Below are positions 47,502 through 59,571 of a stretch of DNA of 64,000 nucleotides, in pieces. Within the stretch, counting starts at the first letter, position 1. Each line of letters starts with the position of its first letter. Below the pieces are notes generated by a model. The model saw only the letters and a list, made by a program, of their open reading frames with translations, was not told where the DNA came from and searched no databases. This DNA comes from Purshia tridentata (taxonomy: Eukaryota > Streptophyta > Magnoliopsida > Rosales > Rosaceae), in assembly GCA_003254885.1 (NCBI GenBank), contig QANT01008541.1, positions 1 through 64,000 on the forward strand, written 5' to 3'. The translations under genes were made by a program, and so were the position numbers.

Positions 47502-48257
47502 AATACGTGGATTGCTTGATGGTTCCCTGTCTGTGGATCCCAACATTGAAGTTCTCCAACCTTACTCCCACTAACAAGATGCTTACCATCAAGTGACTAT
47601 GCAATACAAAGAACCCAATTCTTATGCCCTGAAAAAAAGGACTACTGTTTTGCAAATAATAGAAAGGCAATAAAGACGAGGAGCGACACTGACTACCCTT
47701 TTCACTTAAAAGTTTTCTTTTTAACGAAGATACACAAGTTAAAAGTTATGATAAAGTAAAATTAAATATGAATCACCAAAGAAAAAAAAAATGAAAGAAC
47801 TTTATTCTCACTTAGGATGCAGCACATCACAACAAGCATAAGTATGCGCTTACCATAAGAAACCATAGGATGTAAGATTTCACATCTGAACTATAGTCTA
47901 TGTGACAAAACCTTAAAAGAAAAATATGTAATATCAGTATCTATCTCTAGTCACTACAGTAATCCAGAAAAGTATGTTCTCAAATACCCAAATTATCTGT
48001 AATTTCCTTCTTTGTTTTGGTAAAGGAATTTTTTACTATGTTTTATATTATTTTTTCTAGTGTACAAACATAGATGTAATTTTTAACAGGTATACAGACT
48101 AGGAATGTGATATGAAACTTAGGTTCCAAACCTGTACATGTGTACATTGGTGTCTGAGTACTAAGGTCCCATAGTTGGACAATGGTATCACCAAAACCAC
48201 TTGCCAACTGTCGACCTTCCGGACTAAAAGCAATTGAAAGTACAACTTCTGTGTGAC
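47502..48257 (-). pseudogene. NLE1: Notchless WD40 fragment, exons 4 and 5 (broken)
   Basis: Exon 4, 48257-48132: acceptor CTGCAG, then GHTEVVLSIAFSPEGRQLA, SGFGDTIVQLWDLSTQTPM and YTCT, donor GTTTGG. Exon 5, 47628-47502: GHKNWVLCIA, one stop, SLDGKHLVSGSKVGELQC, WDPQTGNHQAIHV, donor GTAAAG. These are the first two WD40 repeats of Notchless. The upstream intron part matches the other copy to about 48745. On the minus strand this fragment precedes the fragment carrying exons 1-4, so the gene order is permuted. No later repeats are recognised. Confidence 0.8.
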
Positions 48258-48745
48258 CTGCAGTAATAAGACAATACCATGGATTCAAGAATAAGCAATA
48301 CAATTCAAAACTGGATAATACTAAAAAAATTGGCATTTAATGAGTCAATCCAAAAAGGTTGACCCTCTAAGCCTAAAAAATGATTGGGTTCAGAGAGCTT
48401 TATTCGTTTAAAAAAATAATAATAATAATCACTCAATGTTAATTTTTTCCATGCATTTATAAGTTAGAGCAAAAGAATGTGTAAGAAGGATGTAGTACCC
48501 TAGATATGTTATAAATAAAAGTGTTTTTTTAACTTCAATTTCACAACTTTGAGGGTTTGATCATACCATCATACCATCATATCAACATTTGTTTAAAGAC
48601 AAGCAATCATTAATAATATTTTGTAAGAAAATGCTCAACAATAACCTAGGGCATCTTATTTAACACATTTGGAGATATATATGTGATGTAGTCATGTCTA
48701 AATCATACCACCACAGCATCAAAACCACATTATTAAACAGGAATA
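48212..48745 (-). repeat. Segmental duplication, copy 2 (exon 4 and intron of Notchless)
   Basis: Matches 44001-44560. The two copies lie 4.2 kb apart in direct orientation. Homology ends near 48745, before the C/A-rich 'tacccaac' tract. Confidence 0.85.
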
Positions 48746-48984
48746 TATAGTGAATTTCTATTTATACCCAACTGTCTTATTTTGTTATCCAATTTCTTAA
48801 TTTACCCAACACACCTTTTTCAAATCTATTTTTTCTTAATTTACCCAACCTCAATTACCACATTACCCTTGTTAATAGATACCCAACCCATTATTTTCAT
48901 TTTCTCTCCTTACCCACAATTTTACACATATACCCAACAACAACTAATTTCTCTACCAACCCAATCATTTACACTATACCCATA
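48746..48984. other. C/A-rich non-coding stretch, left flank of solo LTR A
   Basis: Repeated 'taccca', 'cccaac' and 'atttaccca' words. It resumes on the far side of solo LTR A at 54475 ('ccatacccacaaatt'), showing that the two flanks were once joined. No gene is visible. Confidence 0.6.
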
Positions 48985-50476
48985 TGTAATGACCCGTACC
49001 TTTTAAATAAATTCTAATAGGGCCCAAAGTTGACTTTTGGTTCTAGTAAGATTTTAGTTTTGACCTTGGCTCCGTTAGGAAGGTCTTGAGCTCACGAGTT
49101 CATTGACATGCGGCATGGGTTGTTTAGAGCCAAGGATAGAAAGTTATGAACGTGAGAAGAGACCCAAAGTTGACTTTTTAAATTACCTGAACTCCAGAGT
49201 TGACCTGGACATAGTTACGTAGAGCTCGACTTCACGAGTTCGTAGACATGAAGTACGCGTCAAACGGAGTTACGGTTTGTAAGTTATGGACGAGTGATGT
49301 GAGTGGCAAAATTGTAAATTGGGTGACTTAGCCTTTAAAGATTCCAGAATTTTTTGGAATCTTCTCCCCTTCTATTTCTCTCCCTCTCCTTCCCCTCAGC
49401 CCGCAACAGCCTTCTCCTTCCCTCTCCCTGCGTGCGACACACCCCCCCATCCAGCTGCTTCCGGCCAAACCCAGCCGCCGACAGAACCACTCCCGCTGAC
49501 GCCAGCCAGCCGCGACCCCATGACGCCGACCACCCAGCCCCTGCATGCGCTGCTGCTCGGAAGGAACACCACAAGTCGCCGGCCCTTCCAGTTTTCTGGT
49601 CAGTTTCCGGCGCCTTTTCTGCCTGTTTTAGGTGGGTTTTCTCCCTCTTTCTTCCATCATTAAAATTTCTTGTGTTGGGCTGCCAAATTTGGATTATTTT
49701 AGACATGAGAAAATTTTATATTTAAACCCAAATTGGAAAATCTTTAATTTGTGGCTTGGGGTGCGAATTTGTGGTCAGATTAGCTAATTTCCAACCTTAG
49801 GGACCCTTAATTTCGGTTTAGAACCTTGGGTTTCAAGGAAAATTGAAGAAATTGGAAGTTGGTGGATGAGGGCTTGGCCATTTCAGGTGGTTGCTCGAAA
49901 ATTGGGGATTTGGCACGATTTAGTGATATTTTTGCCAATTTCCACCATTTCGAAACTTAATTCGGAGTTGGGTGGATGAGTTTGAAGGAAAGGGGTAGAA
50001 ATTGTGAATTTGAGGTTGAAAGCACCACTTTGTTTGGGGCTGAGATTAATATGACCCTTTAATCACGAAATTTAGGATTTATCGTTGATTTTAGATTTTA
50101 CTAAGCGGGTTATTAACTTGGGATTGTATAGAAGAGACCGAGATTGACGAAACCCAATTTATTGGTTGTAGACACCTTAAACGTGAGGACTAATGGCGTA
50201 TTTATCTTTTTCTTATAGGGACTACACCCGAGATTGAGGGCGACCCAGCCGAGCAATGAGACAAGACTCCTTGACAGTGAGTGGACTTCGTTTCCTAAAC
50301 TTTGTTTATAAATTTTTTATGAATTTTATGATTTAATTCGTATTTATAGTTGAGTTTAATTGAGTTTATGAATTGAGAAATATTATTCGATTCTTGAGTA
50401 TGGAAATAGATTTGATGTGCTTGGTAACTATTTTTCAAGATGCTCTATTCGAGCCGTTAGATTTTGGAAACGTTTT

Positions 50477-53320
50477 TGTCAGGACCCTCCCCGAATTCCA
50501 CCCTAAAACCCGGAGTGATCCTGCGGGCATCCAATCTCAAGGAAAATCCTACTGAAATTTCGGCAAAACCTCCCCTGAAATTGGACGAACCCTTTCTCCG
50601 GAGACCTGCAAGAAAAAACTTCTAAGTACCACAGCTCCTCTACCACAATCCAAAGGGTCTCCGACCCAAATTCAATACCAATTTTTTAAGTTTTCATTAG
50701 GTTATCAGAGCCGCGCTACAAATTTACTAAGAAGATGAAATTTACAAGAGTAACTAGTTCCTACGGTTTCACAACTTCCCAAGAGTGCCTCGACGTCTTT
50801 GGCTCGACCGTTCCACCGCTACAACCTGGGGGAAAATTAAAACAACAACAAGGACAAATCTAATGAGATAACTCAGCGAGTGGACATAAAACAAAAATAA
50901 GCATTTACAAACTTTTACTTTCGAGTTCCTTAAAATTTCACAAGCCTTCTTGAAATCCCCCAGTTTAAAGTAACTTTCATAAAAATCCACTGAAAACTCT
51001 GTCTTAAAAGTCCGCATCGGAAATCCGTTTTGAAAACTATGATAAATTGATAAAATTGTTCAAGCTCTCAAAATATTAAATAAGAATTGAAATTTGTATC
51101 AAGCAAGAAATATTTTGTAAACTACTTTGATAAGGAAATCTCTCACCCAACCGTTACCTACCGAACCTGCCGTACATGCGCAGGGCCCACGACCTGCCGT
51201 AGGCATGCAGGGCCAATATCCTGCCGTACATGCGCAGGGCCTACAACTTGCCGTACGCATGCAGGGCCAATATCCTGCCGCACATGTGCAGAGCTAGGGT
51301 CTGTCATACACATGCAGGGCCAATATCCTGCCATACGTGCACGCAGGGCTGCCCCCAAAGGGCAAAGCATCCCGACACACGGCCCAAAGCCTATGTGTGT
51401 GCCGTGATGGGTCCCAAAGACCTATTAAAGCTGATCATCTGAAGGGTACTGCGAAGGGTGGTTTGAAAATCCTTTTCCCATAAATCTCTTTTCGCCCAAA
51501 AAACACATAACCTTTCCAAAACTGGGAAATCATTAAACCAAACAACTATAAAACTCTTTTGTGTAACCAAACCTTTAATATTTCAAAATGCGAGTAAACC
51601 ACAAACGTTTACTTGAGAAATCCAAACCTTTCCAAAATCTAACGGCTCGAATAAATCGTAACGAGAAATAGTTTCCAAACACATTAAATCTATTTCTCTG
51701 CATTAATTCTCAATTCATACTCAAGAATCAAATAATATTTCTCAATTAATAAAACTGCATTAAAACCCAAATATAAATGCGAATTAAATCATGAAATTCA
51801 TAAAATAGTTTAGGGAACGAAGTCCACTCACAGAGATAGCCTAGCCTTGGTCACCGAATGGATCGTCTTTGGACTCGAGAACGTCGCCTAACACGAGAAC
51901 GACAATACGTTAGAATACTATCTCAAATAATAACTGAAGAACTAGAAAGTGTAAGTTCTAGGCCTTTCACTCCATAATCCTAAATTTCAATTTATAAACC
52001 AACTTATTTTCCGTCTCGACTCAAAACCCATGCCACTAACTTATTTTTACCCGATAATTTCCTCAATTAACCTCCATTCTATCTAACTTGGTTGAGTGTC
52101 GTCCGAGTGTCGTTTCGACAACCCAAAAAGTGTCTAATTTCGCCCCAAAGTCACCATTTCTCCGATTTCCTTCAAACCAATTATTCTAGACCTCAATAGA
52201 TCGTTCCTAAAGGTGCAAATCACGCCCAATTTAAATTAAATTACCATGAACACCTTGAATTCCTAGAAATCCCGAAATGGGCATAAGCACCAACGACCAA
52301 ACTTCCAATTTCCTCAATAATTTCCTAAATTTCTCGTTCCAAACTTCGATTAGAGATTTCTAATGACGGAAATTACCTAAAACACCCAACAATTTGATTC
52401 CATTTCAAACACCCATGCTAAACCCGAAATTAGCCTATAATCTCCCAAATTCAATCTCTCACAATTTCTCCAAATTAAACTACCAAACCATAGGGGAACG
52501 AAAGACCATGAAAAGGGGGAGAAAACCCACCTGAAATCACGACAAACCAAGGCCAGAAACGACCGGAAATCAACGAGCAAGTGGCGGCGGCTGGGTATTT
52601 TTTCCGGCGTGATTTCTCTTCGGGGGACAGCTAGCTGCCGTGGGGGAGCATCGAGGTGGCTAGTCGGCAGCTGGGGAGTGATTCTCGCCGCCTGGGGTCG
52701 CCGGAAATGCCTGGAGCTGGAAGCTCCAGTCGCGCACGCAGGGGAGAGAGATCGGGAGGGAGGGAGAGGGAGGGGCTGGGGGCGTCGGGAGGTAGCTGGC
52801 CGGCGACTGGCGACGTCGCCGGCGGGTCTGGGTGGCCGGAGATGGCTGGCGTCGCGCAGGGGAGAGAGAGGAGGGGGCGTCGGGCTGGGCTTGCTGCCTT
52901 CGCCTGCGCGTGGAGAGGGGAAGAAATAGGGAGAGAGAGGAATATTCTAGAATTTTCTGGAATATTTTATGCAATTTTCTCAAAATTACAAGTTTGCCCC
53001 TCACTTTGAACCTCTGTATTTCTCAAATCGTAGCTCCAAACGACGCATGCTACGTGTCTACGAACTCGTGGAGTCGAGCTCTACGCAACCATGTCAAAGT
53101 CAACTCTAAAATCCAAGTAATTTAAAAAGTCAACCTTGAGCTCTTTTATCACGTCCATAACTTTTTAACCGTAACTCTAAATCACCTATGCCGCGTGTCA
53201 ATGAACTCGTGAGCTCAAGACCTTCCTAACGGACCCAAAGTCAAAGCTAAACTCTTGTTAGAACCAAAAGTCAACGTTGGGCCCTATTAACATTCACTTA
53301 GGAAGGTACGGGTCGTTACA
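50477..53320 (-). mobile_element. Solo LTR B, minus orientation, nested in LTR A (fossil)
   Basis: Starts TGTCAGGACCCTCC (inverted LTR end) and ends GGTACGGGTCGTTACA (inverted LTR start). Flanks 50472-50476 and 53321-53325 are both 'gtttt', a perfect 5-bp target duplication. At 2844 bp with no internal region it is a solo LTR of the same family as A, inserted later into A. The GC-rich part near 52600-52930 contains long chance open frames. Confidence 0.9.
51164..51350 (-). repeat. 27-bp tandem repeat block in LTR B, about 7 copies
   Basis: Units of about 27 bp built on 'cctgccgtacatgcgcaggg' alternate with 'cctgccgtacgcatgcaggg'-type units. This is the same block as in LTRs A, C and D. Confidence 0.85.
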
Positions 53321-53598
53321 GTTTTGATTTCTCAAGTAAACATATGTGGTTTATTCGTATCTTGAAATATTAGAGGTTTGGTTATTGAAAAAGACTTTAT
53401 AGTTGTTGGTTTAATGATTTCCTAGTTTTGGAAAGATTATATATTTTTATGGGCGAAAAGAGATTTATGGGAAATGGTTTTCAAACCACCCTTCGCAGTA
53501 CCCTTCAGATTATCAGATTGCATAGGTCTTTGGGACCCATCACAGCACACACATAGGCTTTGGGCCTTGTGTCGGGATGCCTAGCCCTTTGGGGGTGG

Positions 53599-53783
53599 CC
53601 TTGCGTGCACGTATGGCAGGTATGTTGGCCCTGCATGTGTATGACAGACCCTGGCTCTGCACATGTATGGTAGGATTATTGGCCCTGCATGTGTATGGCA
53701 GGTTGTGAGCCCTGCGCATGTACGGCAGGCTATTGGCCCTGCATGCGTACGACAGGTCGTGGGCCCTGCGCATGTACGGCAGG
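53599..53783 (+). repeat. 27-bp tandem repeat block in LTR A, about 7 copies
   Basis: Units such as 'ccctgcgcatgtacggcagg' and 'ccctgcatgcgtacgacagg' alternate, each followed by 7 variable bases. Central units are 27 bp; the edge units vary from 26 to 30. Confidence 0.85.
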
Positions 53784-54437
53784 TTCAGTGGGTAACTGTT
53801 TGGGTGAGCGTTTTTATTATTATATCAGTTTCATAAGAATATTTCAAAGAGTATGAACTTTCAGTTCTGTTTGATGTTTGTCAGTTTGATAAATTTTAAA
53901 AATTTTTTCTCAGAAAATCTCAAAGTGGATTTTAAAGATATTGATTTACATTGAGTCACTAGTGGATTTTTACTAAATATTTTAAAACTGGGGGGTTTCA
54001 AAGAAGGTATGCAAAATTTTAAGGAACTTGAAAGTTTATAAATGCTTATTTTGGTTTATGTCCACTCACTGAGTTATCTCATTAGATTTATCCTTTGTTG
54101 TTGTTTTAAATTGTCCCCCCAGGTTGTAGAGGTCGAGGGGTCGAGCCAAGGACGTCGAGGCAATCTAGTTAGCTGGTGTAGTTTATAGGTGTTTAGTTAT
54201 CCTTGTAAACCTTATTTTTCTTAGTGAATTTTGTAGCCAGCCCTGATAACCCTTTGAATACTTAATTAATTGGTTTTGAAATTTGGTTCGGAGATCCTTT
54301 GGTTGTGGTAGAGGAGCTGTGGTACTTAGAAGTGTTTTTGTAGGTCTTCGTGAAGAAAGGGTTAGTCCAATTTCAAGGGAGGTTCTGCCGAATTTTCGGT
54401 AGGATTTTCCTTGATATTGGATTCCTGCAGGATCACT

Positions 54438-54460
54438 CCGAATTCCAGGGAGGAATTCGG
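54438..54460 (+). other. Perfect 9-bp hairpin near the 3' end of LTR A
   Basis: CCGAATTCC, loop aggga, GGAATTCGG. The hairpin lies 14 bases before the LTR end. The matching place in LTR C (around 59535-59557) keeps the stem with one changed pair. Confidence 0.8.
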
Positions 54461-54474
54461 GGAGGGTCCTATCA

Positions 54475-55111
54475 CCATACCCACAAATTTATCATACCCA
54501 ACAGCTGAAAATTCTTCCTCTCACCACCACTGAACAACAAACCCCATCCTAGTCTCCGACAACCGAAATTTTCGGTTTGCCTTAGCCCAAACCCACCGGC
54601 CACCCATCTATGCTGCCACTGCCGTCGCCGTCGCCTTTCTTCCTACCTCTATTGGTTGTTAAGCTGTTGGAGGGTTTAAATTTCAAGCTTTGTTTTGAAA
54701 TTTTGATTCTCACTTGAAAAAGTAAGTCCCTAAACTTTTTGTTTGCTGTTTTAGGCAAATTAAACGTATTTTATGATGGGTTTGTTGTTTTTATATGAAT
54801 TTTAATCATTGGTTCGAAGTTTTGGTGGATTTGTGGGTTGCAATTTGTTTTGCTATTGGAGGCCGTGTTCGACTCTGGTCTACCGAGACCGATGACAATG
54901 TTCGGTTGGTATCAATTGGACAGTGCTGGTTTGTTTGGTTGAGGCCAACCGAACACTAAAACTTTGTCCAGTCGCCCTTAACCAAAACCTGTTGTGCAGT
55001 CCGGCTGACCCTAGCTAAATATTGTCATTTTATTCGGCTGAGTTTGATAGAAATCTTTTTTTTTTTTTTCTAACTTCCTTTTTTACCAATTTGTTATTTT
55101 TGAAGGTAGAT
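54475..55111 (+). other. Probable leader region of the plant mobile domain pseudogene
   Basis: After the 'taccca'-rich flank comes a C-rich stretch (near 54580-54650), 'gtaagt' at 54722, a T-rich stretch, and an AG shortly before the ATG at 55112. This could be an untranslated first exon with an intron, but no protein text supports it. Confidence 0.35.
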
Positions 55112-56757
55112 ATGCGTCGAGAGAGAGGGGAGTCATCTCGAGCTGGAGCTCGTGGTGATTGAGGTCGTCCGACAGCCTCCGTTAGATGAGAAAGAGATCT
55201 CCTAAGACAACAAGAACAAGAGCTCCTAAGACAACTACATGCTTCTGTCAGTGAGGGCAATATACTAGCCCCAGAGGATGTGCCAGCCTCTATTGGACCA
55301 ATAAATAAGTCAGTATTGGTTAACTTTGACACACATATAGCCTACGAAATTTGGTAAGATGAGGTACTATAATTTGCACACCCTTGATACTTTATAAGTG
55401 TCTTTTACTGAATAATAGTTCTATAATAATTTGCACACCCTATTTAATCTCATTCTTTTACATCTTATACAACAGGACTATCATCATCCACTGAAATTGA
55501 TAAACAAGTGGACTATGATTCGGGAATAGAATTGGCAATCACGAAGCAACAATAGACGCTTTAGGGCATACATTTCCTCGTCGGGCTTATTATTGATTGA
55601 TTGTACCTATCGCACGCCTGATAAGACTGTCGTCTCAGCTTTTGTGGAGAGATGGCATCCAGAGACCAATAGTTTTCATTTACCTATTGGTGAGTTGACC
55701 ATTACCTTGGACGATGTGTCCAACATCTTGGGTATTCCTATCACTGACGCTGCATTGTCTGCACCGATGTTGAAACGTGTGGATGCTTGTATTCTATTGA
55801 TGGAATGCCTTGGAGTGACTGAGGACGATGCATTGGAAGCCTTGGGAGATGTTGGTGGTCAGTCCGTGAGGTTTGAGTGGTTACGGTCTACTTTTTCTGG
55901 TGTGGATGACACACAATCTGCAAATTCCAATAGGTGCGCAGCCCGGGCTTACCTGTTGTACCTATTAGGTTGTACTCTATTTGTTGATAAGAGTGGTACT
56001 AGTGTAAGTGTGGCTTATCTTAGCCTCCTGCACAATCTTGATGATGTTGGTGGGTATGCATGGGGCCCCGGTTGTCTGGCGTGGCTATATTGACAACTTA
56101 CGTTAGCTTCCCAAGCCGAGGTGAAGCAGATTAGTAGCTATTTGACTTTGTTGGAGGCATGGGTCTATGAGCACTTCTATGTAGTGCTTCTCCCTGACTA
56201 TAATCACACATATAAAGATGACCATCCCCGTGCTCGTCGTTGGATACCACGTGCTACGGGTGCAGTATCATCGGACGATGTGATGAAGTTGAGGGTTAAG
56301 TTAGATGGTTTGACTTCAGACCAGGTACACTTGTTTGTAAAACTCTAGTTTTTGATTTTATTTATGTTTCAACTATATTTTATTAGGTATAAATTTCACA
56401 AGCTTATATACATTTTCAAAATCTTATCTGTAGGTTATATGGGATGCATACACATCTCGTAGGGGGCATAATCGTCTTCATGAGATTTGCTTTTATTCAG
56501 GGATGCTTAGATGTTGTGAAGTGATTGAGCCGTACTACCCAGGGAGAGTATTTAGACAATTTGGGCGTGTACAAACAATTCCTCCACCATCGCGTGTCCA
56601 ATCTCGAATTAGTCGTGGTCGCACTGCTCCATTCTATAAGTCTTTATATGATTATGTTGAGGGGGAGTGGGAGGCATGGGAGGATCATGTGTTGTCTGAT
56701 GAGTATCGTAGTAGTCCAGTGAGGGCTCCTTTAGATACAGTGCCCGGATACATGGAT

Positions 56758-59571
56758 TGTAACGACCCGTACCTTTTAAGTACATTATAATAGGGCCCAA
56801 GTTGACTTTTGGTTCTAGTAAGATTTTAGCTTTGACCTTGGGTCCTTTAGGAAGGTCTTGAACTCACGAGTTCATTGACACGCGGCATGGGTTGTTTAGA
56901 GCCACGGATAGAAAGTTATGAACGTGAGAAGAGACCCAAAGTTGACTTTTTGAATTACCCAAATTCCAGAGTTGACTTTGACATGGTTACGTAGAGCTCA
57001 ACTTCACGAATTCGTAGACACGTAGCATGCGTCGTTTGGAGTTACGATTTGAGAAATACGGGGGTTCAAAGTGAGGGGCAAACTTGTAATTTTAAGGAAA
57101 TTGCATCTAATATTCCAGAAAATTCTGGAATATTCCGCTCTCTCTATTTCTCTCCCCTCCCCACGTTCAGGTAGCAGCAAGCCCAGCCCAGCCTGACACC
57201 TCCCTCTTTCTCTCTCCCCTGCGCAACCCCCCCAGCCCTTTCAGCCACCTAGACCCACCAGCGACGTCGCCAGTCACCGGCCAGCGACCTCCTGATGCCC
57301 CCAGCCCTCTCTCTTCTCTCTCTCCCGATCCCTTTTTCTCCCCTGCGCACGGTTGGAGCTGGAAAACTCCAGCCATTTCTGGCGACACCAGACGACGGGA
57401 CGGCCGAGAACCACTCCCTAGCCGCCGACCGTCCCTCCCCAAGCTTCACCATGCCGGCCAGTCACGTTCCAGCAGGAAATCAGCCCGGAAAACTCCCCAA
57501 AGCCGCCGGTTCTCTCCTCAAATTCCGGCCAGATTTCGGCGTCAATCTCCTTAATTTTAGGTGGGTTTTTCTCCTCTCCTCTTGGGCTTCCTTTCCCTTA
57601 TTGTTGGGTTGTTCAATTTTGAGAGATTGTGAGAGATTGAAATTGGGGGTTTGAAGGTATTTTCGGGTTTGGCTTAGATTTCCAAAATTAATCCAAATTG
57701 TGTAATGTTATGGGCAATCTCCATCATTAGGAACATATATAATCGAAGTTTGGAACGAGAAATTTGGGGAATTTCGAGGAAATTGGAAGTTTGATTGTTG
57801 GTGTTTATGCCCATTTCGGGATTTCTAGAAATTTAGGGTGTTCATAGTGATTTAATTGGAATTGGACGTGATTTTCATCTTTAGGAACGATCTATTGAGG
57901 TTTAGAATAGTTAATTTGAAGAAAATCGGAGAAATGGTGACTTTGAGGTGAAGTTAGACACTTTTTGGTTGTCGAAACGACCCCAGGATGACCCTCGGTC
58001 GAGTTGTATAGTAATGAAGGTTATTGGGAAGAGTTTAACGGGATAAAAATAAGCTAGTGGCATGGGTTTTGAGTCGAGACGGAAAATAAGTTGGGCTATA
58101 GTTAAATTTAGAATTTTGGAGCGTAAGGCGTAGAATGTGCATGTGTTTTTACGATCGTAAATTGAATAGTATTCTAACGTATTGTCGTTCTCGTGTTAGG
58201 CGACGTTCCCGAGCCCAGAGACGATCCAGCCGGAGACCAAAGCTAGGCTATCTCTATGAGTGGACTTCGTTTCTTAAACTATTTTTATGAATTTAATGAT
58301 TTAATTCATAGTTATATTTTGAGTTATTTGAGCCGTGATTTATTTAAATTAGAAATATATTTGGTTCGTGAGTTTGGCCTCCGGATTTCTTAAATAAGTG
58401 TTGATTTAAATTCTGGATTTTGAGTTAGTTACTTTGGGTTTTATGCTTTGGCTAGACATAAAGAAATTCAAAAGATGTTTTTATGCTTGAGTTTTGGGAA
58501 AATATTGGATTTCAGTAGGCTTCTGTACCAAGGGTTATTAGTCGTGGTTTTTGAGAAATTTTAAGTATTTTATATCTTGGGAAAAGAAGTTCTGAAGAAA
58601 AGGATTTTCAAACCACCCTTCGCAGTACTCTTCAGATTATCAGATTGCATAGGTCTTTGGGACCTATCACGGCACACACTTAGGCTTTGGGCCGTGTGCC
58701 GGGATGCCTTGCCCTTTGGGGGTGGCCCTGCGTGCACGTATGGCAGGTATATTGGCCCTGCATGTGTATGACAGCCCTGGCTCTGCACATTTACGGCATG
58801 ATTATCGACCCTGCATGCGTATGGCAGGTTGTGAGCCCTGCACATGTACGGCAGGTTATTGGCCCTGCATGCGTACGGCAGGTCGTAGGCCCTGCGCATG
58901 TACGGCAGGTTCGGTGGGTAACTGTTGGGTGAGAATTTCTATTATGATATCAATTCCAAATTGGTATTTAGCAACTTAACTAGTTTTATTGATTTTCCAG
59001 AAAATCTCAAATTGAATTTTAAAGTATTGATTTACTTATAGAGTTTTCAATGGATTTTACGAAAGCTATTTTAAAACTGGGGAATTTCAAAGAAGGTTTG
59101 TGAAATTTTAAGGAAACTTGAAAGTAAAGGTTTATTAATACTTATTTTGATTTATGTCCACTCACTGAGTTATCTCATTAGCTTTACCTTTTGTTGTTGT
59201 TTTAATTTTTCCCCCTAGGTTGTAGAGGTGGAGCGGTCGTGCCCAAGACGTCGAGGCAAATCTGGCTAGTTTGCGAATTTTGTAGACACCTAGTGTCCTT
59301 GTATAACTCAGTTCTTAGTAAAATTCTGTAGCCACATTTGATGATCTTTTGAATAGTAAATTAATATTTGGTTTTGAAATTCGGGTCGGAGACCCTTTGG
59401 TTGTGGTAGAGGAGCTGTGGTACTTAGAAGTGTTTTACAGGTCTTCGTGAAGAAAGGGTTAGGCCAATTTCAGGGGAGGTTCTGCCGAATTTTTGGTAGG
59501 ATTTTCCTTGATATTGGATTCCCGCAGAATCACTCCGAGTTCCAGGGAGGAATTCGGAGAGGGTCCTGTCA
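56758..59571 (+). mobile_element. Solo LTR C, plus orientation, inside the mobile domain gene (fossil)
   Basis: Begins TGTAACGACCCGTACC and ends GAGGGTCCTGTCA. Flanks 56753-56757 and 59572-59576 are both 'tggat', a perfect 5-bp target duplication. The 2814-bp body has no gag or pol and matches LTR A along its length. It splits an exon between Met-Asp and Trp codons. Confidence 0.92.
58727..58918 (+). repeat. 27-bp tandem repeat block in LTR C, about 7 copies
   Basis: The same alternating 'ccctgcatgcgtacggcagg' and 'ccctgcgcatgtacggcagg' units as in LTR A. Confidence 0.85.

Larger units (their letters stand above)
48985..54474 (+). mobile_element. Solo LTR A, plus orientation, split by solo LTR B (fossil)
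   Basis: Begins TGTAATGACCCGTACC and ends GGAGGGTCCTATCA. Flanks 48980-48984 and 54475-54479 are both 'ccata', a perfect 5-bp target duplication. Without the nested LTR B (2844 bp) and its 5-bp duplication the element is about 2641 bp, the size of one LTR, with no gag or pol. Its family is shared with LTRs B, C and D below. The retroelement lineage is not certain; start and length suit plant gypsy elements. Confidence 0.88.

Noticed and set aside
51160-51350. Short regularly spaced repeats resembling a CRISPR array
   Set aside because: Eukaryotic LTR context, repeats directly adjacent with only ~7 variable bases, and no cas genes.
51087-51442. Open frames with repeating LPYACRANN-like text (also at 53540-53773, 58570-58979 and 60985-61337)
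   Set aside because: The 27-bp repeat is a multiple of three, so a nine-residue repeat stays open by chance in several frames on both strands. No family match.
52609-53009. GC-rich open frames of 100-170 codons in LTRs (also 49319-49725, 57167-57654, 62263-62772 and 62980-63855)
   Set aside because: High GC lowers stop frequency. Frames overlap in up to four readings, are low in complexity and lie inside solo LTRs.
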